The translations under genes were made by a program, and so were the position numbers. Of a stretch of DNA of 64,000 nt, positions 1 to 9,479 are shown piece after piece. Position 1 is the stretch's first letter, and the number at the start of each line of letters is the position of its first letter. The DNA is from G963664225 sp964538065 (lineage in GTDB: Bacteria > Verrucomicrobiota > Verrucomicrobiia > Limisphaerales > UBA1319). Under the pieces are notes generated by a model. The model searched no databases. It was not told the DNA's origin and was given only the letters and a program-made list of their open reading frames with translations. The stretch is taken from NCBI GenBank assembly GCA_964538065.1, contig CAZIDG010000001.1, positions 62,001 through 126,000 on the forward strand. Direction: 5' to 3'.

Positions 1-1317
1 CTGAATCTGCTTACCCAGGCGATGACCATTGAAGTTTGGGCCAAGCGCGACGGAACGGATGATCGTGCGATCGTGGGCCTTGCTTCCTATGGCGCCTCCT
101 ACAAATTGGGCATCATGACGGGTGGTGAATTGGTTTTCACGCTCTTTGGCGTTGTTGACGTCATGAGCGGCCAATACCTGTATCCTGATGAATGGCATCA
201 TTTGGCTGCCGCGTGGGAGCCCGGCGTTGGGGTGACCTTCTATGTTGATGGAAATGCCACCTTTGTGGAGGCCACCAATTCAATGCGCGCGTTTTGGCAC
301 AATCGGTTTTCGATTGGGGCTGAGGGTGAGGACAATGCCTTCAAAGGCAACCTCGATCGTATGCGCGTGCACAAGGCGCTGTTGACCCCTGAGGAACTGG
401 ACAGTGTTGCTGGCACCCCCAAGGCGCCGCTGGCCAGCACGGTTGTGGCCTACAACTTCAACGAATCCGCCATGCCGTTCCATAGTGCGGTGACGCCGGA
501 CCGTCCCACATACACGACCTCGTCGGAATACAAAGCCGCCTTGGTCGCCCCCACCTGGGTGAAGGATTCTCCAACCGGCGGTGATAGCGATTACTGCCTT
601 GAATTCAATGGTGCTGCCGCACAACGAGTTGTGGTGGACGATCCCAACATGGCATTAAACTTTGACCCGGGCAGTTTTACGATTGAGGCCTGGGTGAAGT
701 ATGGCGCCCTGACTGGAGATCGGTCGGTCCTGTTCGGTAATAATGGGCCTGGTGGTGCCGTCTCCTTCTCGGTGACCGCACAGCGCAAGTTGTTTGCCAC
801 GGCCTATGCCATCGCCGACGTACCTTCGAATGCCTCGATTCCTGATGATGGCCAGTGGCATCATGTGGCGGTTGTGCATGAAAACGGCAAGGAACTGCGT
901 TTCTATGTGGATGGTGTTCTGGGCGATACCGTTCCATTCACCTCTGGTGTCAAGCTCAACGATCCTGACCACATGCAGACCAGTTTCTACATTGGCAGCG
1001 AAAACTATGGCTGGACCCCCTACACGGGTCGCATGGATCGCGTGCGCGTGACCAAAGGTGTGGTGGCTGCGGACAAGTTGGACTTCCGGGCCATTCCTGG
1101 AGTGGATCCTTCGGCGCCGGAATTGAGCATTCGCACGATGGTGGAAATCTCCTGGGCGACCTTGCCTGCGGGGTATAAACTGCAAGCCACGGCCAACCCT
1201 GCCGATCCCACCTCCTGGGCCTTTGCCACGAATACTCCCTACCTTTCGGAGGGATTGTATAAGTACTATGTGCCCACGACGGCCAGCAAGATGTTCTATC
1301 GGCTCGTGAAGCCGTAA
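1..1317 (+). CDS. LamG-domain exoprotein, 5' truncated by window edge
   Basis: The reading frame is open from base 1 and aligns without a gap to the middle of the paralogue at 1722-3353, so the gene starts outside the window; the ATG at 22 is internal. The visible 438 residues hold the end of one LamG/concanavalin-like jelly roll and a complete second one (about residues 205-355). Both show the family pattern of W-H-H followed by 'FYVDG' and a 'G-x-x-D-R-x-R' strand. The C-terminal 65 residues form a small module (EISWATLPAGYKLQATANP ... FYRLVKP) seen at the end of many verrucomicrobial exoproteins. LamG domains usually bind glycans or proteins; no catalytic residues are recognisable. It is probably secreted, by analogy with the paralogue. 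The ligand is unknown. Confidence 0.8.
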   Translation: MNLLTQAMTIEVWAKRDGTDDRAIVGLASYGASYKLGIMTGGELVFTLFGVVDVMSGQYLYPDEWHHLAAAWEPGVGVTFYVDGNATFVEATNSMRAFWHNRFSIGAEGEDNAFKGNLDRMRVHKALLTPEELDSVAGTPKAPLASTVVAYNFNESAMPFHSAVTPDRPTYTTSSEYKAALVAPTWVKDSPTGGDSDYCLEFNGAAAQRVVVDDPNMALNFDPGSFTIEAWVKYGALTGDRSVLFGNNGPGGAVSFSVTAQRKLFATAYAIADVPSNASIPDDGQWHHVAVVHENGKELRFYVDGVLGDTVPFTSGVKLNDPDHMQTSFYIGSENYGWTPYTGRMDRVRVTKGVVAADKLDFRAIPGVDPSAPELSIRTMVEISWATLPAGYKLQATANPADPTSWAFATNTPYLSEGLYKYYVPTTASKMFYRLVKP

Positions 1318-1358
1318 GACGCTTCCCCTTGGTCGTCCCGGTTGGGATGACACGATTC

Positions 1359-1400
1359 AAGCCCGCCTTGTGTGATGCATGAGGCGGGCTTTTCTGTTTT
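1359..1400 (+). terminator. Rho-independent terminator of first LamG gene
   Basis: A 10-bp perfect stem, aagcccgcct (1359-1368) with aggcgggctt (1382-1391), encloses a 13-nt loop and runs into a T-rich tract. It lies 41 nt past the stop codon. The same GCCCGC/GCGGGC stem recurs after the second paralogue, as expected if gene and terminator were duplicated together. Confidence 0.85.
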
Positions 1401-1721
1401 GCGTCTGATCTTGTTCATTCAGGAACCACCTTCGGCTGTTGCAGTTTTACATGTCGCTCTCTGGTAAATATGCTTGCATTGACTGCAAAGGCTGGTTACA
1501 TAGGGAACATCTACAGCAGTCCCGGGTAAGTGTGTTGCGATGACACCCTCAATGGGCTTAAAATGCAGCATTTATTCAGAGGGGAGACTTGTGTGGATGA
1601 CGATGGTGACGGGCCTGCCAAGTGATCCCCGCTCGACCACCTCGTTCTCATGAGCATGGGCCGAATGATTGCCCAAAAAGAATGGGCTGTTGATTCGCGC
1701 GGGGATTGGAGACAAGTACAT
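1401..1721. other. Gene-free interval upstream of second LamG gene
   Basis: I see no convincing gene in these 321 bases. One weak promoter-like pair is TTGCGA (1535-1540), a 17-nt spacer and TTAAAA (1558-1563) on +. A second is TTGACT (1479-1484) with a poor -10. The interval therefore probably holds the promoter of the gene starting at 1722, with a leader of up to about 150 nt. No strong hairpin or repeat was found. Confidence 0.35.
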
Positions 1722-3353
1722 ATGCCTGAACATGTTAGTTCCGAGCGCAACCATCGCCGCTCCCTTACGCACGGCCTCTGTCTGAGTCTGCTCTTGGCCG
1801 GTAGTTACGTTGGTGTTTCGACCGCATCAGCCCAAACCGTCGTAGCTGATTTCCAGTTCAACGAAGGAACAGGTTCGGTAACTCGCAGTGCCACCAATAA
1901 TTTGACTGGTACTCTTGGGGCGGTAGTCGATCCTGCGACCTTCCCTGTTTCCTCCACTGATTCACCGTCGGGCAGCGCTACTGACAAGAGTCTTCTCTTG
2001 AGTGGTGACTCTGCTTATGCCGTGGATGACTCGTCCTCTCCCATTCTCAACGTGAGCACGCAGGCATTGACCATGGAGGTCTGGACGAAACGCGATTCCT
2101 CGGATTCCCGTAGCTGGGTGGGTCTTGCTTCCTATGGAAGCGCCTACAAATTGGGTTTTGCGGAAGGGGGACAGATCGTGTTCACCCTCTTCGGGGTTGT
2201 GGATATTCTTGGTGGAATATATCCGACGCCTGATGAATGGCATCACGTGGCGGCGGCTTGGGAACCTGGCGTGGGTGTGACCTTCTACCTGGATGGCGCT
2301 CCCAACTTTGTGGCCGATACCAACACAATGCGTGCTTTCTCTCACAACCGGTTTTATGTCGGTGCAGAGGATGGCGGCCAACCCTTTAAGGGCAGCATTG
2401 ATCGGTTGCGCGTGCATAAGGCACTGTTGACCGCTGATGAATTGGATACTGTGGCGGCCACGCCCAAGGCTGCTTTGGCCAGTACGCTTGTGGCATACAA
2501 CTTCAATGAGTCCGCGGCCCCCTATCATAGTGCGGTGACCCCTGATCGTCCCACATACACCACAACATCACAGTTGGCTGCTGAGCAGTTGTCTCCTGCC
2601 TGGGTGAAAGATTCACCTACGGGCGGTGATACTGATTACTGTCTCGATTTCAACAAAACAACGGCGCCTCGCGTCATTGTTCCTGATCCTGACATGGCGA
2701 TCAACTTTGATCCGGGCAGCTTCACCATGGAAGCGTGGGTGAAGTTTGCCACGGTCGGCGCTCGGTCGGTGTTGTTCTTCAACAACGGGCCTGGTGGCGC
2801 TGTCAGCTTCTCGATCTCGCCTCAGCGCCAGGTGTTCGTGACCACGCTGGGCATTGTGGATATGCCCTCCAATGCGGTCATTCCTGACGACGGTGGCTGG
2901 CATCATATAGCCGTGGTGCATGAAAGCGGCAAGGAACTGCGCTTTTACGTCGATGGCATTTTGGGTGACACCATTGCTTACACGAGCAACGTCCTGTTGA
3001 ACACCCGCACGGACACAACCTTCTACGTCGGCTGCGAGCCTTGGGGCACCCTGCCGTTCGCAGGCCGGATGGATCGTCTGCGCATTACCAAGGGAGTGGT
3101 TGCGGCCGACAAGCTGGACTTCCGGCCCATTCCGGGCGTGGATCCCTCGGCTCCCGAGTTAAGCATCCGCACAGTCGCGGAGATCTCCTGGCCGACCCTT
3201 CCTGCCGGCTACAAGCTGCAGTCCACGGCCAACCCGGCTGATCCTTCTTCCTGGGCATTCACGACAAACACACTGTACACCTCAGAAGGAACGTACAGGT
3301 GCTTCGTGCCCACCTCGGCTGCGAAGATGTTCTATCGTCTGATCAAGCCTTGA
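1722..3353 (+). CDS. Secreted double LamG-domain protein
   Basis: A 543-residue exported protein. The ATG at 1722 is chosen over upstream in-frame starts because it directly precedes a Sec signal peptide: charged N-terminus with RNHRR, hydrophobic core LCLSLLLAGSYVGV, cleavage near ASA-Q at about residue 37. A GGAG lies about 11 nt upstream. Two LamG jelly rolls follow (about 40-225 and 255-445), then the short C-terminal module with EISWPTLPAGYKLQ and FYRLIKP. It is a clear tandem paralogue of the gene at 1-1317, roughly 70% identical by eye. No hydrolase motif is visible, so glycan or cell-surface binding is the likely role. Substrate and partner are unknown; the genes downstream handle sialylated or acetylated sugars. 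Confidence 0.85.
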   Translation: MPEHVSSERNHRRSLTHGLCLSLLLAGSYVGVSTASAQTVVADFQFNEGTGSVTRSATNNLTGTLGAVVDPATFPVSSTDSPSGSATDKSLLLSGDSAYAVDDSSSPILNVSTQALTMEVWTKRDSSDSRSWVGLASYGSAYKLGFAEGGQIVFTLFGVVDILGGIYPTPDEWHHVAAAWEPGVGVTFYLDGAPNFVADTNTMRAFSHNRFYVGAEDGGQPFKGSIDRLRVHKALLTADELDTVAATPKAALASTLVAYNFNESAAPYHSAVTPDRPTYTTTSQLAAEQLSPAWVKDSPTGGDTDYCLDFNKTTAPRVIVPDPDMAINFDPGSFTMEAWVKFATVGARSVLFFNNGPGGAVSFSISPQRQVFVTTLGIVDMPSNAVIPDDGGWHHIAVVHESGKELRFYVDGILGDTIAYTSNVLLNTRTDTTFYVGCEPWGTLPFAGRMDRLRITKGVVAADKLDFRPIPGVDPSAPELSIRTVAEISWPTLPAGYKLQSTANPADPSSWAFTTNTLYTSEGTYRCFVPTSAAKMFYRLIKP

Positions 3354-3367
3354 GGCAGTTGAATTAA

Positions 3368-3430
3368 GATCTCAATTGAGATCGTGGTTTTCGAGCCCGC
3401 TTCGCTCCATGAGTGAGGCGGGCTTTTTTC
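3368..3430 (+). terminator. Terminator of second LamG gene plus adjacent palindrome
   Basis: The stem agcccgc (3394-3400) pairs with gcgggct (3418-3424) and is followed by six T. Directly before it is a 16-bp perfect palindrome, gatctcaattgagatc (3368-3383), which could be an extra processing hairpin or a protein site. The first paralogue has the GC-rich terminator but lacks this palindrome. Confidence 0.8.
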
Positions 3431-3523
3431 TTCAATTCATGGCCTGTTCCCGTGCAAGGAACGGACGTTGTTATCCTGGATTCAGGTGTTGACCAGCGGG
3501 ATGGAATGTAGAATGCTCACTGC

Positions 3524-5038
3524 ATGTTCCAACGCACTATTGCCACATCAATAATTGGCATTTTTTTGGGCTTGGCAGCCATGGAGTCGGCGCGCGCCGA
3601 TGTGCGGCTGTCCAATCTGTTCACCGATCACATGGTTCTCCAGCGCGGGATCAAAATTCCTGTCTGGGGCTGGGCCGATGAAGGTGAAACGGTGACGGTC
3701 GAGTTTCGCGGACAAAAGGCGGTTGCGACCACCGTCAATTGCAAATGGATGGTCCGGCTGCCTTCACAGAAGGCAGGGGGACCTGACGCGATGAAGGTGA
3801 CAGGCAAGAACAGCCTTGTCATTCGCGATGTACTGGTGGGGGAGGTGTGGATTTGCAGCGGACAATCGAATATGGAATTTCCGCTCAGCGCGTCCTTCGC
3901 GTCCAAGACCGCGATAGACACCGCTGCCAATCCGAACATCCGGCTGTTCACCGTGCCCAAGCTCAAGGCGGAATTTCCCGTGAGTAACGTGGCGGCCCAG
4001 TGGCAGGAGTGTACTCCGTCCACGGTAAGGGACTTTTCGGCGGTGGGTTACTTTTTCGGACGTGATTTGCAGAAGGCCCTGAATGTGCCGGTGGGGCTGA
4101 TCCATACCAGTTGGGGCGGGTCCCCAGCCGAGGTGTGGATGAGCCAGGATGTATTGGCCGCGAATCCTGCTTATCAGCGTGATATCCTGGATCCGTACCC
4201 CGACCAGTTGAAGTGGTATCAAAACGAGGTTGCCAAATGGGAGAAGGAAACCGCCGACCTGGCCAAGGAAGGCAAGCAACCTGCCCGTGGACGGCCCTGG
4301 CCTGCCTGGAAGCCCACGGAACTGTATAATGGCATGATCGCTCCGTTGCTGCCCTACGCCATCAAAGGGGCCATCTGGTACCAGGGCGAATCGAATGCGG
4401 GCCGCGCCTGGCAATATCGGACTCTTTTTGCAGACATGATTCGCAACTGGCGCCGGGATTGGAATCAGGGGGACTTCACCTTCCTGGCAGTGCAACTTGC
4501 ACCGTTCATGAAGGTCCAACCCGAGCCTCAGGAAAGCGCCTGGGCGGAATTGCGCGAGGCGCAGTTGCTCACCACTCAGGCACTGCCCAAATATGGCATG
4601 GCGGTCATTACAGATGTGGGTGATCCCATTGACATTCATCCCACCAAGAAGGAACCGGTTGGCGGGCGTTTGGCGCTGGCAGCCCGTGGCATTGCCTATG
4701 GAGAGAAGATCGAATACGCCGGCCCTGTATATAAGAACATGAAGGTCGATGGGAACACGATTGTTCTTAGCTTTGACCACGCCAAAGCCGGTCTGGAAGC
4801 GCGAGGAGGCGAGCTTACGGGGTTTGCCATCGCCGGGAGCGACCACAAATTTGTGTGGGCGAAGGCTGCAATCAAGGGGAACAAGGTGGTGGTCAGCAGC
4901 CCATTGGTGGCACAGCCCGTGGCCGTTCGCTATGGCTGGGCAGATTGTCCTGTGGTCAACCTGTGGAACAAGGATGGCCTGCCGGCCACACCGTTCCGCA
5001 CGGATGATTTTCCGATGACCACAAAACCGAAGCAATAG
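3524..5038 (+). CDS. Sialate O-acetylesterase family protein (SASA), exported
   Basis: A 504-residue SGNH-type esterase expected to remove acetyl groups from sialic acid or other acetylated glycans. A Sec signal peptide is visible (MFQRTIATSIIGIFLGLAAM, cleavage near SARA-D). The nucleophile motif GQSNMEFP places the catalytic serine at residue 115. The block WYQGESNA and a late DxxH-like segment (DVGDPIDIHP) are the other family signatures. The fold opens with the usual beta-sandwich stretch LFTDHMVLQRG. Length is normal for the family. The sialidase-like gene starts 10 nt after its stop, so the two are probably co-transcribed. No good Shine-Dalgarno precedes the ATG; a TAGAAT lies at 3509-3514. 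Family assignment is firm, natural substrate is not. Confidence 0.9.
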   Translation: MFQRTIATSIIGIFLGLAAMESARADVRLSNLFTDHMVLQRGIKIPVWGWADEGETVTVEFRGQKAVATTVNCKWMVRLPSQKAGGPDAMKVTGKNSLVIRDVLVGEVWICSGQSNMEFPLSASFASKTAIDTAANPNIRLFTVPKLKAEFPVSNVAAQWQECTPSTVRDFSAVGYFFGRDLQKALNVPVGLIHTSWGGSPAEVWMSQDVLAANPAYQRDILDPYPDQLKWYQNEVAKWEKETADLAKEGKQPARGRPWPAWKPTELYNGMIAPLLPYAIKGAIWYQGESNAGRAWQYRTLFADMIRNWRRDWNQGDFTFLAVQLAPFMKVQPEPQESAWAELREAQLLTTQALPKYGMAVITDVGDPIDIHPTKKEPVGGRLALAARGIAYGEKIEYAGPVYKNMKVDGNTIVLSFDHAKAGLEARGGELTGFAIAGSDHKFVWAKAAIKGNKVVVSSPLVAQPVAVRYGWADCPVVNLWNKDGLPATPFRTDDFPMTTKPKQ

Positions 5039-5048
5039 GATTCGGGTT

Positions 5049-6104
5049 GTGATCAACAATGCCGTAACATTCTTGCGTGCCATCGGCCTGACTTTGGGAA
5101 TGGGCTGGCTGGCATTGGTGGCTTTTGCCGATGGCGCGCAGGATAATCTCAAAGCGACCGGACTCGTGAAAAATGAGTTTATTTTTGAGCAGGCACCATT
5201 TCCCAGTTGCCATGCCTCGACGATTGTTGAGACATCGCGGGGACTTCTGGCGGCATGGTTCGGGGGGACCCGAGAGGGACACAAGGATGTCTGTATCTGG
5301 CTATCCGCGCTGGAAGGGGGGCGGTGGACAGTGCCGGTGCAGGTGGCAGACGGCATGCAGACCGGGGGCAAGGAACGTTTCCCTTGCTGGAATCCCGTAT
5401 TATTCCGGCCGAAAGATGGGCTTTTGATGCTCTTTTACAAGGTGGGACCCAATCCGGACGACTGGTGGGGCATGCTCAAGACTTCGAGTGATGAGGGACG
5501 AACCTGGTCGGATCCCAAGCGGTTGCCTGAAGGGCAATTGGGTCCTGTTCGCAACAAGCCAGTATTATGGAAGGATGGGACCATTGTCTGCGGCTCGAGT
5601 ACCGAGAAACACGGCTGGGTGGTTCATCTGGAACGCACGGGCGACTTCGGGCTTTCCTGGGAACGCTCGGGTCCCTTGCATAAAAAGGAATTTGGGGCCA
5701 TTCAACCCACCATTCTCCAATGGCCCAACGGCCGGATTCAACTTCTCAACCGGACACAGCAGGGGGTGATTTCGGAATGCTGGTCCGAGGGCGACTGGCA
5801 GCAATGGTCGCCCATGAAAGCCACCTCGCTGCCCAATCCCAATAGTGGCATCGATGCTGTCATGCTCAAGGATGGCCGCGCCCTCTTGGTGTATAATCAC
5901 ACCTCCAAGGGACGCTCACCATTGAATGTCGCGATCTCCGATGATGGCAAGGAGTGGCGTGGAGCCTGTGTTTTGGAGAATACCCCGGGGGAGTATTCCT
6001 ATCCGGCGATCATTCAGGCGGGGGACGGGTTGGTACACGTCACCTACACATGGAAGCGGCAACGCATCAAGCACGTGGTGTTGAAGCCTTCCGAATTCCG
6101 GTAA
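5049..6104 (+). CDS. Sialidase-fold (BNR/Asp-box-like) exported protein
   Basis: A 351-residue protein starting with GTG, 10 nt after the esterase gene; AGGA at 5037-5040 gives a reasonable ribosome site. The N-terminus is a signal peptide (core IGLTLGMGWLALVAFADG). The conserved start of this six-bladed propeller family, FPSCHASTIVE ... GLLAAWFGGT-REGH, is at residues 47-75. Asp-box-like turns such as SSDEGRTW and SISDDGKEW-type repeats follow. It belongs to the bacterial 'exo-alpha-sialidase' family as annotated widely, but many members have not been shown to cleave sialic acid. Pairing with a sialate O-acetylesterase supports a role in trimming sialylated or similar host or algal glycans outside the cytoplasm. 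Confidence 0.8.
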   Translation: MINNAVTFLRAIGLTLGMGWLALVAFADGAQDNLKATGLVKNEFIFEQAPFPSCHASTIVETSRGLLAAWFGGTREGHKDVCIWLSALEGGRWTVPVQVADGMQTGGKERFPCWNPVLFRPKDGLLMLFYKVGPNPDDWWGMLKTSSDEGRTWSDPKRLPEGQLGPVRNKPVLWKDGTIVCGSSTEKHGWVVHLERTGDFGLSWERSGPLHKKEFGAIQPTILQWPNGRIQLLNRTQQGVISECWSEGDWQQWSPMKATSLPNPNSGIDAVMLKDGRALLVYNHTSKGRSPLNVAISDDGKEWRGACVLENTPGEYSYPAIIQAGDGLVHVTYTWKRQRIKHVVLKPSEFR

Positions 6105-6355
6105 TTCGAACGGAGTGTCGCTGGCCTGGCACTGGCGCCTGTGCATCCGCATTCTTGAGCCAGACGGCCAGGTGCGCACTTGCTTCATGCCATTTCTCGG
6201 GTTACGTCGATGTTCATTGAGGCTGTATCCAATACGGCCGTCCACCCTTTGATCCCCACGGGAGGCATTCCAAGGTTGCTCAATGGTTTGGCTTGACGCT
6301 GCAAAGGTGAACGCGTAAGCAAAACAATCATTAATCATTCACACTAACGAGCGCG

Positions 6356-7822
6356 ATGAGCACGAACACGAAGGGAGTGTCATGTCGCGACGTGGCCCGG
6401 ATGCCACGCCGCCAGTTTCTTAAAAGCAGTGCGGCAGCGGCGGGCCTTCTGGGCATGCCGTGGATAGTAACCTCTTCCGCCCTGGGTGCCGATGGGGCGG
6501 TATCGCCCAGCAATCGCATCAATGTGGCACTCATCGGCCATGGGGCGATGGGTCGGGGACATTTACACCGATTGGCGGGCGATCCCCAAATCCAAGTCAT
6601 GGCTGTGTGCGATCCCGACCGTGAACGACGCGACGCAGGGCGCGAGTTGGTGGAGCAACGCTACGCGTCGGCCATGGCCAGCGGCGCCTACAAAGGGTGC
6701 GCTGCCTATAATGACTTCCGTGATGTCCTGGCGCGATCCGATATCGACGCCGTGGTCATTGCCACGCCTGATCACTGGCATTCCTTGCTGGCGATTGAGG
6801 CTGCGAAGGCTGGCAAGGACATCTACTGCGAAAAACCGGTATCAGTCACAATCGAAGAAAGTCGGCGCGTGGTGCAGGCTGTGACCCGCTATGGACGTGT
6901 GTTTCAGACTGGGACGCAATACCGGTCCAACACTGTGATTCGGCAGGTGACTCAATTTGTGAGGAAGGGGGGACTGGGGAAGGTGAAGTCCGTCTTTACT
7001 CTTTTGAATAACCTGGGTGGCTGGATCAACAGCGATCGTGCCAGCCCATTTGCCAGCGTCCTGAACCCAGAGCGGTGTGGACGATCCTATGTGCCAATGG
7101 ATTTTGCGCTGCCGGCCGATCCCGTGCCTGAGGGATTGGATTGGGACATGTGGGTGGGGCCTGCACCCTGGCGGGACTACAACCGTCTCTACCACATCAA
7201 TCCCTCACCAGGCGTCGTGCCCTGGTCATTCTGTGATGCTTTTGGTGTGACCTCATCCACCTGGTTTTTGTCCCACGCGGCGGATGTCATCCAGTATGCC
7301 CTGGGGGTGGAGCGTTCGGGACCGGTGGAGATCATCCATCCTTCATCCGGTGATTTTCCAACGCTGACTTTCCGCTATGCCAGCGGGACACTGCTTCATT
7401 TTGTGGATCATTGGGGCATGGTGAAGGAGCTTTACCATGCAGTGCCGGCCGACGCCCGGTTGGAGGGCAATTTTGGCGGAGTCTTTGTGGGCGAGAGGGG
7501 ATGGATGACCAGCATGAGCGTCGGGGGACCCATCGAAGGCGCGCCGGATGATTTGTTCAGGGAAATGGGCCTCGAGAAAAGGGACGTGAATGTGGGCTCA
7601 AACAATCATCACGCCAATTGGTTTGAATGTATTCGCACACGTCAAAAGCCAAGCTGTGACGAGGAATTGGGACACCGCACAGCCACGATAGGACACCTGA
7701 CCAACATCGCCTTCTGGACGGGGCGTTCTCTTAAGTGGGACCCTGCCCGTGAGGAATTTTCCGGGTGCGAGGCGGCCAATCGTTTGCGTTCACGAGCCAT
7801 GCGCGCTCCCTGGGGGATGTAA
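6356..7822 (+). CDS. Tat-exported Gfo/Idh/MocA family oxidoreductase
   Basis: A 488-residue NAD(P)-dependent oxidoreductase. The N-terminus carries a twin-arginine signal (PRRQFLKSSAAAAGLLG, residues 17-33). The Rossmann start is INVALIGHGAMGRGH, and the signature EKPVS is near residue 162. The C-terminal half is the alpha/beta dimerisation domain with DxWxH-type segments (HHANWFECIRTRQKP). Such Tat-exported members are greatly expanded in Verrucomicrobiota and Planctomycetota, and some have glycoside hydrolase or sugar-oxidising activity; the substrate here is unknown. The ATG at 6401 just before PRRQ is an alternative start. The next gene starts 4 nt after the stop, so the two are translationally close. 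Confidence 0.88.
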   Translation: MSTNTKGVSCRDVARMPRRQFLKSSAAAAGLLGMPWIVTSSALGADGAVSPSNRINVALIGHGAMGRGHLHRLAGDPQIQVMAVCDPDRERRDAGRELVEQRYASAMASGAYKGCAAYNDFRDVLARSDIDAVVIATPDHWHSLLAIEAAKAGKDIYCEKPVSVTIEESRRVVQAVTRYGRVFQTGTQYRSNTVIRQVTQFVRKGGLGKVKSVFTLLNNLGGWINSDRASPFASVLNPERCGRSYVPMDFALPADPVPEGLDWDMWVGPAPWRDYNRLYHINPSPGVVPWSFCDAFGVTSSTWFLSHAADVIQYALGVERSGPVEIIHPSSGDFPTLTFRYASGTLLHFVDHWGMVKELYHAVPADARLEGNFGGVFVGERGWMTSMSVGGPIEGAPDDLFREMGLEKRDVNVGSNNHHANWFECIRTRQKPSCDEELGHRTATIGHLTNIAFWTGRSLKWDPAREEFSGCEAANRLRSRAMRAPWGM

Positions 7823-7826
7823 AACC

Positions 7827-9479
7827 ATGCATACCATTCATTCATTCTCGAAACAGCAGGTGGCTTTGGCGCTGGCCATGCTCTTGTATGGATTGTTGGG
7901 ACGAGTCGGTGCGCAAACCGGATCGGAAGGGATATCGGCAGAGGACATGCAGCGAATCCAGCAGGCGTTGCCCTCGCGCGCGCCTGCTGTCCCGAAAAAG
8001 GCACGGACATTGCTCATCTATGATTCGAATGTGAACTATGGAGGCCATGGGTCGATTCGTTATGCCAATTACGCTTTTACGGCGATGGGACTCAAGACCG
8101 GCGCCTTCAAAACGGTTGTGAGTCATGATCCGGCCGTTTTTCGTCCTGAATCGCTGCGGCAGTACGATGCCGTCTTTTTCAACAACAACGTGGGCAATCT
8201 TTTTACCGACCCGGCTTTGCGGGAGAGCCTCGCCCAGTTTGTGTATGCCGGCGGCGGGCTCATGGGCGTGCATGGAACCGCGGTGGCCTTCACTCAGTGG
8301 CCGGGGGGCACGGAGGATTGGCCTGAATTCGGACTCATGATCGGAGGACGTGGGGCGAATCATCGCGATGCCGATGAGCCGGTGTGTATGAAACTCGATG
8401 ATCCCACTCACCCGGTGAACCGGGTATTCGAAGGGAAGGGGTTTTTTTTTCGTGACGAATATTTTCGGGTGCATGATCCCTATTCCCGCGGAAAACTGCG
8501 GGTGCTTCTGAGCATGGACACCTCCAAAACTGATGTAAACCAGGGCCAGGCGCGGGGGAGTTGTTATCGGGATGATAACGATTATGGGGTGGCATGGGTT
8601 CGCGGACATGGGCGGGGAAGGACCTTTTATTGCACCATCGCGCATAATCCCTATGTCTTTTGGGACCCCGTCATGCTGCAGTTTTACCTCAGTGCAGCGC
8701 AGTTTGTTCTCGGTGACCTGGAAGGGGGAGTCATTCCCAGTGCCCGCCTGACCCCTGCCATCATGGCGCAGGAAAAATTGGGATGGCGCGTTGGGTTGGC
8801 GTCCAGCGCTTCGGCTCAAACAACCCTGTTTGATACGGCCGAACAAGCTCGAAAGATGGGCCTGGCTTATCTGACAGCATCCTCCAGCCAGGCTGTTGGG
8901 AAGAGTGTTTCAAAGACGTTTGCCCAGGAGTTGAATGCGGATGAATTTCGGCCATTGCGGCTTGGCCTCGACGGAGTCGGAGTCCGCCTGTTGGTTCTGG
9001 ATGGAGGGGTGTTGCCCAAGGACCAAACAAAATGCCGCGAACTGTTTGCGTCTGCCCGCCGGTTGGGAACCGAGGTGGTTGTGTGTGACTTGAAGGGATC
9101 GGATATGGATCTCGTCGAAAAATGCGCCGTGGAGAACGACCTCAAGGTGGCCCTATGTGGCAAGCCCAGTCGTGTTGCCAAGGCCCTGGTAAACCGCGAT
9201 GGCCGCATGGGGGCGATGGCCGACATCGATGCCTGGCAGAAGGGGGGCGTCGATCCTGTGAAGGCCATGAATACGCTTCATGGCAGGGTGGTGGCTGTAC
9301 GGTTGTCATCGGACAAACAACAGGAAGAGAATGCGGGGGCCATCCTGCGGATCATGCATCAATCGAATGCGACGCCAGTTGTCATTGCCGTGAAATCGGG
9401 AAGCATGGATGTCATGCATACAGTGGATTATCTGAATCAATTAAGCCTGCGTCTGGTCGATCAGACGCCCAAGAAATAG
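7827..9479 (+). CDS. ThuA domain fused to degenerate sugar-isomerase-like TIM barrel
   Basis: A 550-residue exported protein. ATG 7827 is chosen because it starts a signal peptide (QVALALAMLLYGLLGRVGA) and has TGGGGGA 9 nt upstream. Residues about 55-300 are a ThuA-like class-I amidotransferase fold (NYGGHGSIRYANYA, YDAVFFNNNVGN, YAGGGLMGVHGTAVAF, HPVNRVFEGKGF). The remaining 245 residues read as a xylose-isomerase-like TIM barrel (KLGWRVGLASSASAQTT ... MGLAYLTASSSQ ... MHTVDYLNQLSL). They lack the metal-binding Glu/His pattern of active isomerases. ThuA proteins are tied to disaccharide oxidation or conversion. Here the gene sits 4 nt after a Gfo/Idh/MocA enzyme, a recurrent pairing, so a shared keto-sugar pathway in the envelope is likely. 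Confidence 0.8.
   Translation: MHTIHSFSKQQVALALAMLLYGLLGRVGAQTGSEGISAEDMQRIQQALPSRAPAVPKKARTLLIYDSNVNYGGHGSIRYANYAFTAMGLKTGAFKTVVSHDPAVFRPESLRQYDAVFFNNNVGNLFTDPALRESLAQFVYAGGGLMGVHGTAVAFTQWPGGTEDWPEFGLMIGGRGANHRDADEPVCMKLDDPTHPVNRVFEGKGFFFRDEYFRVHDPYSRGKLRVLLSMDTSKTDVNQGQARGSCYRDDNDYGVAWVRGHGRGRTFYCTIAHNPYVFWDPVMLQFYLSAAQFVLGDLEGGVIPSARLTPAIMAQEKLGWRVGLASSASAQTTLFDTAEQARKMGLAYLTASSSQAVGKSVSKTFAQELNADEFRPLRLGLDGVGVRLLVLDGGVLPKDQTKCRELFASARRLGTEVVVCDLKGSDMDLVEKCAVENDLKVALCGKPSRVAKALVNRDGRMGAMADIDAWQKGGVDPVKAMNTLHGRVVAVRLSSDKQQEENAGAILRIMHQSNATPVVIAVKSGSMDVMHTVDYLNQLSLRLVDQTPKK

Noticed and set aside
3764..5371. Long open frame on the minus strand opposite the esterase and sialidase genes (535 codons)
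   Set aside because: No recognisable domain, low-complexity Pro/Arg/His composition, and fully antisense to two genes with intact family motifs.
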